Shown: in pieces, positions 58,633-64,000 of the stretch
Position numbering within the stretch: the stretch's first letter is position 1
Layout of the letters: each line of letters starts with the position of its first letter
Assembly: GCF_030316845.1 (NCBI RefSeq)
Contig: NZ_JASZYS010000001.1
Span: forward strand, 496,001 to 560,000
Length of the DNA: 64,000 nucleotides
Direction: 5' to 3'
Source of the DNA: Variovorax davisae
GTDB lineage: Bacteria; Pseudomonadota; Gammaproteobacteria; Burkholderiales; Burkholderiaceae_C
Notes under the pieces: generated by a model
Database searches by the model: none
What the model saw: the letters and a program-made list of their open reading frames with translations, nothing else
What the model was told of the DNA's origin: nothing
Program-made: the position numbers and the translations under genes

Positions 58633-59265
58633 ATGCCTCGCTACAACGCTCCGTTCGAAATCCATGTGCACGGCGACGTGCCGCTGCGTTCCGACGTGAG
58701 CTTCGAGCAGATCCAGGAAGCGCTCGCGCCGCTCTGGAAATACGCCGGCGCCAAGTCGCTGGCCGATGGCGCCACCAGCGTCTACGAGGAAGAGCCGGGC
58801 ATCCGCTTCGAGCAGAAGGAGCACATGCTCCAGATCTGCTGGACCGTGGCCGGCGACGAAGACTTCCGCCAGGCGCTCGACGAGATGTGCATGGCGCTCA
58901 ACGAGCTGTCCGAGCAGGGCGCCGCGCTCGAGGTCACCTTCTACGACACCGACTTCGACGAGGAAGAGGGCGACCCCGACGAAGAATCGCGCGACGATTT
59001 CCTGATGCTGTTCGTCGGCCCGAACCCGGCCGCCATCATGCAGGTGCAGCGCGACCTGCTGGTGGAAGACGTGGTCAACCTCATGGAGCGCCACTTCGAC
59101 GGCGCGGAACTCGGCGGCGTGGTGGCCGAGATCGACAAGCTCTTCGGCGAGCGCTTCGACGCGCTGGTCAATTCGCTCGAGATCGGCAAGCGCCCGCGCG
59201 GCGGCACCGGGGGCGCCGGCAGCGGCGGCCACGGCGGCGGCCGCCGTCCGCGCCACCTCCACTAG
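58633..59265 (+). CDS. Acidic conserved-looking cytoplasmic protein of unknown function
   Basis: A 210-residue protein without signal or membrane segments. The first half is beta-rich (FEIHVHGDVPLRSDVSFEQI and PGIRFEQKEHMLQICW). A very acidic loop follows (DTDFDEEEGDPDEESRDD), then a hydrophobic stretch FLMLFVGPNPAAIMQVQRDLLVEDVV and a helical part. The last 25 residues are Gly/Arg/His-rich and disordered. I do not recognise a named family. The ATG at 58633 follows AAGGGAGCAAG. Its position behind the tRNA cluster suggests constitutive expression. Confidence 0.8.
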   Translation: MPRYNAPFEIHVHGDVPLRSDVSFEQIQEALAPLWKYAGAKSLADGATSVYEEEPGIRFEQKEHMLQICWTVAGDEDFRQALDEMCMALNELSEQGAALEVTFYDTDFDEEEGDPDEESRDDFLMLFVGPNPAAIMQVQRDLLVEDVVNLMERHFDGAELGGVVAEIDKLFGERFDALVNSLEIGKRPRGGTGGAGSGGHGGGRRPRHLH

Positions 59266-59316
59266 CGTCTCGGGTCACGGGCCGGCCACGCCGCTCCGCT
59301 ATGCTCTGCGACCATC

Positions 59317-60633
59317 GTGTCGCGGAGTTCTCGCTTGGCCCTGTTTCCCCAGTCCGCCCTCCAACCCGGCGTGCGCAAGCGCGAGGTGTTCGGATGGGCG
59401 ATGTACGACTTCGCCAATTCGGGCTACACCACGGTGGTCATCACCGCGGTGTTCGCCGCCTACTTCGTCGGCGGCATCGCCAAGGGCGCGCCCTGGGGGG
59501 CCTTCGCCTGGACCGCGGCGCTGAGCATTTCCTACGCGATCGTGATGCTCACGATGCCGGCGATCGGCGCCTGGGCCGACCTGCGCGCGGCCAAGAAGCG
59601 GGTGCTGGTCATCGTGACCATCGCCTGCGTGGCCGGCACCGCGGCGCTGGCGCTGACGCCGCGCCTGGCCGGGCCTTACGCGGTGGCGCTGGCGATGGCG
59701 CTGGTGGTCGTCTCCAACACCTTCTATTCCTACGGCGAGTCGCTCACTGGAGCCTTCCTGCCGGAGCTGGCCACGGCCGACGGCATGGGCAAGGTGAGCG
59801 GCTGGGGCTGGGGCTTCGGCTACCTCGGCGGCATGCTGGCCCTCGGCCTGTGCCTGGCCTACGTGCTCTGGTCCCAGGCCCGGGGCCTGCCGGCTTCGCA
59901 CTTCGTGCCGGTCACGATGCTGATCACGGCCGCGCTCTATGGCGCGGCCGCCTGCGTCACGTTCGCGCTGCTGCCCGAGCGGGCCGTGCCGCAGCAGCGC
60001 GGCGCCGAACAAGGCGCCTGGCAGCAGCTGCGCGACACCTTCCGTGAAGCCCGCGCCTACCGCGACTTCATGTGGCTGCTGGCCTGCACCGTCTGCTACC
60101 AGGGCGGCGTTGCGGTGGCGATCACGCTGGCGGCGATCTACGCCGAGCAGGTGATCGGCTTCGTGCCCAGCGAGACGATGGTGCTGATCTTTGTGCTCAA
60201 CATCGCGGCCGCGCTCGGCGCCTTCGGGTTCGGCTACCTGCAGGACCGGATCGGCCACCGGCGCTCGCTCGCGGGCGCGCTGGTGGCCTGGATCGCGGTC
60301 TGCCTGATCGCGGCCTCGGTCAGCACCAAGGGCGGCTTCTGGTGGGCCGCCACGATCGCCGGGCTGGCGATGGGCTCCAGCCAGTCGGCGGGGCGCGCCA
60401 TGACCGGCATTCTTGCGCCGCCGCGGCAGCTGGCCGAATTCTTCGGCCTCTGGACCTTCGCCACCCGGCTGGCCAGCATCGTCGGCCCCTTGAGCTACGG
60501 CGCGATCACCTGGGCCACCGGCGGCAACCAGCGGATCGCGATCCTTTCGACCACGGTGCTGTTCGTCGGCGGCCTGCTGTTGCTGCTGCCGATCGACATG
60601 CGGCGCGGACGCGCGGCGGCGCTGCGCGCCTGA
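59317..60633 (+). CDS. MFS transporter, UMF1/Atg22-like
   Basis: A 438-residue inner-membrane transporter with about 12 helices. The N-terminal signature KREVFGWAMYDFANSGYTTVVITAVFAAYF is characteristic of the UMF1 (Atg22-like) group of the major facilitator superfamily, which in fungi exports amino acids from vacuoles; the bacterial substrate is unknown. The helix-connecting Gly/Arg-rich loop ADLRAAKKRVLVIV fits. The start used is GTG 59317; a TTG six codons downstream is an alternative. It ends three bases before the convergent secreted-protein gene. Confidence 0.88.
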   Translation: MSRSSRLALFPQSALQPGVRKREVFGWAMYDFANSGYTTVVITAVFAAYFVGGIAKGAPWGAFAWTAALSISYAIVMLTMPAIGAWADLRAAKKRVLVIVTIACVAGTAALALTPRLAGPYAVALAMALVVVSNTFYSYGESLTGAFLPELATADGMGKVSGWGWGFGYLGGMLALGLCLAYVLWSQARGLPASHFVPVTMLITAALYGAAACVTFALLPERAVPQQRGAEQGAWQQLRDTFREARAYRDFMWLLACTVCYQGGVAVAITLAAIYAEQVIGFVPSETMVLIFVLNIAAALGAFGFGYLQDRIGHRRSLAGALVAWIAVCLIAASVSTKGGFWWAATIAGLAMGSSQSAGRAMTGILAPPRQLAEFFGLWTFATRLASIVGPLSYGAITWATGGNQRIAILSTTVLFVGGLLLLLPIDMRRGRAAALRA

Positions 60634-60636
60634 GCC

Positions 60637-61407
60637 TCAGTCGGCCGCGGCGCCCTTCGACAGCCGGTAGCGCGTGCCGTCGTAGCGCAGCAGGCGCGAC
60701 TTGAAGGTCTGGCGCTGCTCCTGGCTCACGCATTCGTCGCCGAGCGGGCTCGATCGGCTTTCGGAGCGGGCCTGGCGCAGGACCAGATCGGCGTAGCCGT
60801 CGGTGGCGCTGCGGGCCACGGAAAGGCTGCCGCGCACGGTCTCGAAGCTGCCGGTGCAGTTGGTGTCCCACTCGCCCTGTTCCAGCGTGAGCTCGAGTCC
60901 GTCGAGCACCTTCGCGAGCTTGGGGCCCTGGGGCACGTAGAGCGCCAGGCTCTCGTTCGAATAGGGATTGGCCCGCGAAGAGCCCTGGCGCAGGATCCGC
61001 AGGCCGAAGGCGCGGGCATCGGGCGCCAGCGCATAGCGTGTGCCGTCGACCCGGATCTCGCTGATGCGAACCGCGTCCTCGGCCAGCACGTCTTCCTCGA
61101 ACAGCCGGCTCACGATTCTTGCGCGCTCGGTGTTGCCGTTGTCGGCCTGCTGCACCACCAGCACGTCGAGATCGAACTGCGTCGTGCCCGGCTCGGTCGA
61201 CGGGCGCGGCAGCGGCAGCACGACGATGAAGCGGCCCGGCAGGCCGCGCCAGGGCTCGCACACGGCACGCTCGTGGTCGAGCGTGCGCTTGGGGTGCAGC
61301 TTGGCGTGCATGCGTTCGGCCAGCCCGGTGTCGCAGGCGGCGTGGGCGGCGATGCCGCAGCCGACCAGCAGCCAGGCGGCGAACAGGGCGCGGCGCAGGC
61401 GGGGCAT
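60637..61407 (-). CDS. Secreted protein of unknown function
   Basis: A 256-residue protein with a signal peptide (residues 1-23; cleavage at AHA-ACDT). The mature protein holds four Cys (ACDTGL, AVCEPW, DTNCTG, DECVSQ) that could form two disulfides, and a mixed alpha/beta pattern with repeated charged strands. No known family is recognised. The ATG at 61407 overlaps the murI stop by one base (TGATG), so it is translated with murI. Convergent with the MFS gene. Confidence 0.75.
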   Translation of the reverse strand: MPRLRRALFAAWLLVGCGIAAHAACDTGLAERMHAKLHPKRTLDHERAVCEPWRGLPGRFIVVLPLPRPSTEPGTTQFDLDVLVVQQADNGNTERARIVSRLFEEDVLAEDAVRISEIRVDGTRYALAPDARAFGLRILRQGSSRANPYSNESLALYVPQGPKLAKVLDGLELTLEQGEWDTNCTGSFETVRGSLSVARSATDGYADLVLRQARSESRSSPLGDECVSQEQRQTFKSRLLRYDGTRYRLSKGAAAD

Positions 61408-62219
61408 CAGGCGAGCGCCGTGAGCCAGCGGGCGGCCGCGGCGTCCAGGGAGCCGGGGGCGCCGCTGCCGAGCAGCCGGAGTTCGCCTCGGCCCCCGGTG
61501 CGCAAGGTGCCGGCCAGCTGCAGCAGCCGCCGCGTCTGCTGCGCCACGGGCGCGCCGGTGTCGATGAAGCGCACCGCGTCGCCTGTGTGGCGGCGCAGTT
61601 GGTCGGCGATGAAGGGGTAGTGGGTGCAGCCCAGCACCAAGGTGTCAAGTTCGCCGGCGCCGCTGCCGAAGCGTCCGGCGGCCGCCAGGTACTGCGCGCA
61701 GAGTGCCGCGATGCGGGCCTCGTCGGCGCGCTCGATGGCACCGGCCAGTCCGTCGCAGGGCACGATGCTGAAGCTGGCCTGTGCGGCGAGCGCGTCATGC
61801 AGGGCCCGGAACTTGGCGCTCTCGACCGTGACGCGGGTCGCCAGCACCGCGATGCGCCCGGTGCGGCTCAGCGCCACGGCCGGCTTCAGCGCCGGCTCGA
61901 CGCCGACCATCGGCAGCGCCGGGTGGCCGGCCCTCAAGAGGTGGATGGCGGCCGCGGTGGCGGTGTTGCAGGCCACCACCAGGGCCTTGATCCGATGCGC
62001 TTCGATGAGCTCGCGGGCGACCGTGTCGCTGCGCGCGGCGACGAAGGCGTCGCCGCGCTCGCCGTACGGGGCATGGCCGGTGTCGGCGAAGTAGACGAAG
62101 CGCTCGTGCGGCAGCGCCTCGCGCAGCGCGTTGAGGACGCTCAGGCCCCCGACGCCGCTGTCGAACACGCCGATCGGATCATCGGCGCGCGAAGAACCGT
62201 CGACGGGCGCCAGGCTCAA
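61407..62219 (-). CDS. murI: Glutamate racemase
   Basis: A 270-residue racemase supplying D-glutamate for peptidoglycan. The two catalytic Cys are in VVACNTATAA and LVLGCTHYPF; the first Asp/Ser motif is GVFDSGVGGLSVL. The start is TTG 62219, sharing TTGA with the fumarase stop; it gives the usual N-terminus MSLAPVDG and no ATG is available before the conserved region. Last-but-one gene of fumarase-murI-secreted protein. Confidence 0.93.
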   Translation of the reverse strand: MSLAPVDGSSRADDPIGVFDSGVGGLSVLNALREALPHERFVYFADTGHAPYGERGDAFVAARSDTVARELIEAHRIKALVVACNTATAAAIHLLRAGHPALPMVGVEPALKPAVALSRTGRIAVLATRVTVESAKFRALHDALAAQASFSIVPCDGLAGAIERADEARIAALCAQYLAAAGRFGSGAGELDTLVLGCTHYPFIADQLRRHTGDAVRFIDTGAPVAQQTRRLLQLAGTLRTGGRGELRLLGSGAPGSLDAAAARWLTALA

Positions 62220-63766
62220 GCCGGTTCCAGCGTGATGGTCTTGAATTCGCCGCTGGCGATGCGCTTCTGCCACTCGGCCGGGCCGGTGATGTGGGCGCTG
62301 GTGCCGCCGGCGTCGACCGCCACCGTCACCGGCATGTCGACCACGTCGAACTCGTAGATGGCTTCCATGCCGAGGTCGGCGAAGCCGACCACCTTGGCGG
62401 TCTTGATCGCCTTGCTCACCAGGTAGGCGGCGCCGCCCACCGCCATCAGGTAGGCGCTCTGGTGCTTCTTGATGGCCTCGATCGCGACCGGGCCGCGCTC
62501 GGCCTTGCCGATCATCGCGATCAGGCCGGTCTGGGCCAGCATCATCTCGGTGAAGCCGTCCATGCGGGTGGCGGTGGTCGGGCCGGCCGGACCGACCGCT
62601 TCGTTGCCGACCGGGTCGACCGGGCCGACGTAATAGATCACGCGGTTGGTGAAGTCCACCGGCAGCTTCTCGCCCTTGGCCAGCATGTCGGAGATGCGCT
62701 TGTGGGCGGCGTCGCGGCCGGTCAGCATCCTGCCGTTGAGCAGCAGGGTCTCGCCGGGCTTCCAGCTGGCGACCTCGGCCGGCGTCAGCTTGTCGAGGTC
62801 GACCCGCTTGCTCTTGTTGTAGTCGGGCGCCCAGTCGATCTTCGGCCACAGGTCGAGCGAGGGCGCCTCGAGGTAGACCGGGCCCGAACCGTCGAGCACG
62901 AAGTGGGCGTGGCGGGTGGCGGCGCAGTTCGGGATCATGGCCACCGGCTTGCTGGCGGCGTGCGTGGGGTACATCTGGATCTTGACGTCGAGCACGGTCG
63001 CCAGGCCGCCGAGGCCCTGGGCGCCGATGCCCAGCGCATTGACCTTCTCGTACAGCTCGATGCGCAGCGCCTCGACCTTGCTCAGCTCGGCGCCGGAGGC
63101 CTTCTTGGCCTGCAGCTCGTGCATGTCGAGATCGTCCATGAGGCTTTGCTTGGCCATCAGCGCGGCCTTCTCGGCGGTGCCGCCGATGCCGATGCCGAGC
63201 ATGCCGGGCGGGCACCAGCCGGCGCCCATGGTCGGCACGGTCTTGAGCACCCAGTCGACGATGCTGTCGCCGGGGTTGAGCATCGCCAGCTTGCTCTTGT
63301 TCTCGCTGCCGCCGCCCTTGGCCGCGACCGTGACCTCGACCGTGTTGCCGGGCACGATCTCGGTGAAGATCACGGCCGGCGTGTTGTCCTTGGTGTTCTT
63401 GCGGTCGAACTGCGGGTCGGCCACGACCGAGGCGCGCAGCGTGTTGTCCGGGTGGTTGTAGCCGCGGCGCACGCCTTCGTTGATGGCGTCGTCGAGGCTG
63501 CCGGTGAAGCCGCCCCAGCGCACGTCCATGCCGACCTTGAGGAAGACGTTGACGATGCCGGTGTCCTGGCAGATCGGCCGGTGGCCGGTCGCGCTCATCT
63601 TGCTGTTGGTCAGGATCTGCGCCATCGCGTCCTTGGCCGCCGGGCTCTGCTCGCGCTCGTAGGCGCGGGCCAGGTGGGCGATGTAGTCGGCCGGGTGGTA
63701 GTAGCTGATGTATTGCAGCGCGGCGGAAACCGACTCGATCAGGTCGGCTTGCTGAATGGTGGTCAT
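62216..63766 (-). CDS. Fumarate hydratase class I
   Basis: A 516-residue iron-sulfur fumarase interconverting fumarate and malate in the TCA cycle. The N-terminal domain contains the cluster Cys residues (PICQDTGI, GWCPPGMLGIGIGG, PNCAATRHAHF), which hold a [4Fe-4S] centre. The C-terminal beta domain follows (from about residue 325, GRMLTGRDAAHKRI, and VGPAGPTTATRMD). This is the oxygen-sensitive class, unlike FumC. The start MTTIQQADL at 63766 is well placed. It overlaps murI by four bases. Confidence 0.96.
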   Translation of the reverse strand: MTTIQQADLIESVSAALQYISYYHPADYIAHLARAYEREQSPAAKDAMAQILTNSKMSATGHRPICQDTGIVNVFLKVGMDVRWGGFTGSLDDAINEGVRRGYNHPDNTLRASVVADPQFDRKNTKDNTPAVIFTEIVPGNTVEVTVAAKGGGSENKSKLAMLNPGDSIVDWVLKTVPTMGAGWCPPGMLGIGIGGTAEKAALMAKQSLMDDLDMHELQAKKASGAELSKVEALRIELYEKVNALGIGAQGLGGLATVLDVKIQMYPTHAASKPVAMIPNCAATRHAHFVLDGSGPVYLEAPSLDLWPKIDWAPDYNKSKRVDLDKLTPAEVASWKPGETLLLNGRMLTGRDAAHKRISDMLAKGEKLPVDFTNRVIYYVGPVDPVGNEAVGPAGPTTATRMDGFTEMMLAQTGLIAMIGKAERGPVAIEAIKKHQSAYLMAVGGAAYLVSKAIKTAKVVGFADLGMEAIYEFDVVDMPVTVAVDAGGTSAHITGPAEWQKRIASGEFKTITLEPA

Positions 63767-63817
63767 GGTGGGGGAGATTCTCGTGAGTGGGGGACGCCCC
63801 GCGATTATCTCAGCCCG

Positions 63818-63835
63818 AAAAAACCCGCGCCGGGC
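63818..63835 (-). terminator. Possible terminator after the glycine-betaine-type binding-protein gene
   Basis: On the minus strand CCCG-gcg-CGGG is followed by TTTTTT, directly after the stop codon. The stem is only four pairs, so the call is tentative, but the T run and position fit. Confidence 0.5.
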
Positions 63836-64000
63836 CTAGCTCGCGGCGGCCAGCGCCTGCGCGATCCAGCCGTCGAACAGTTGCCGGTGAACCCGGATCC
63901 AGCCGTCGACGTGGCGCTCGATGTCGCGCTGCGAGCCGGCGCCCTGGCTCATGCGCAGGTTCTGCGCATTGATGTCGGCGATCGGCAGCTGCATGAGCTC
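63836..64000 (-). CDS. Glycine betaine/choline-type ABC binding protein, C-terminal fragment
   Basis: The last 54 residues of a gene running off the window edge. The stretch [20 protein letters not shown] and the following HVDGWI with the Trp-rich end resemble the C-terminus of OpuAC/ProX-type substrate-binding proteins, which often end with a helical, Trp-containing tail of this kind. These proteins capture glycine betaine, choline or proline betaine for osmoprotection or catabolism. With only the tail visible, the exact ligand and the rest of the operon cannot be judged. Confidence 0.6.
   Translation of the reverse strand, partial: ELMQLPIADINAQNLRMSQGAGSQRDIERHVDGWIRVHRQLFDGWIAQALAAAS

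Overview
The window is chromosomal DNA from a high-GC betaproteobacterium of the order Burkholderiales, most likely Comamonadaceae (Variovorax-like). This is inferred from the codon composition, the block tRNA-Leu / tig / clpP / clpX / lon / tRNA-Gly / tRNA-Cys / tRNA-Leu, the TctCBA system with a Bug-type receptor, the hpnCDE squalene genes and the overall gene content. No phage, insertion sequence, CRISPR array or plasmid function was seen. Genes are densely packed, and long antisense ORFs are GC artefacts.

Layout. 1-2.0 kb: end of lpxH, two cyclophilins and a TPR protein (minus strand). 2.2-7.6 kb: cysS, an AlkA-like glycosylase, accA, tilS and lysC (plus strand), then tRNA-Ser. 7.8-9.5 kb: two very small genes, a PPK2 kinase and hslR. 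9.5-14.8 kb: the tctED / tctCBA citrate-type uptake locus, where tctD carries an in-frame amber codon. 14.9-16.2 kb: a secreted protein and a divergent Crp/Fnr regulator. 16.2-19.9 kb: a copper-handling operon (DUF2946, TonB receptor, YcnI-PCuAC fusion). 19.9-26.1 kb: a complete tripartite RND efflux operon. 26.3-33.7 kb: a sigma-54 activator, a sigma-54-type promoter, and a five-gene branched-chain-amino-acid-type ABC importer with a terminal alpha/beta hydrolase. 33.7-36.0 kb: DUF1993 protein, hemH and a HAD hydrolase.

36.0-42.5 kb is the most unusual region. It looks like a divergent relative of the Pseudomonas Fap functional-amyloid system: a FapF-like outer-membrane barrel with an N-terminal coiled coil, a FapD-like C39 peptidase, two small secreted proteins sharing a TLxxxRGG motif, a 459-residue Gly-rich low-complexity secreted protein, and a sigma-54 activator. 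Two divergent transcription units start from promoters matching the -24/-12 (GG-N10-GC) sigma-54 pattern, both in the 570-bp intergenic region. My model is that the activator switches on both arms, the C39 enzyme processes small RGG proteins in the periplasm, and the barrel exports a Gly-rich fibre.

42.5-47.5 kb: hpnE, hpnD, hpnC (squalene from farnesyl diphosphate) and divergent kup. 47.6-52.0 kb: a second RND pump (adaptor lipoprotein plus permease) behind a sigma-70 promoter overlapped by a palindromic operator. 52.1-58.6 kb: the protein quality-control block with tRNAs and RpoH-like promoters before clpP and lon. 58.6-64 kb: an acidic protein of unknown function, an MFS transporter, a secreted protein, murI, class I fumarase and the C-terminus of a glycine-betaine-type binding protein.

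Start codons were chosen by family length, signal peptide, ribosome-binding site and overlap with neighbours. Several genes appear to use GTG or TTG.
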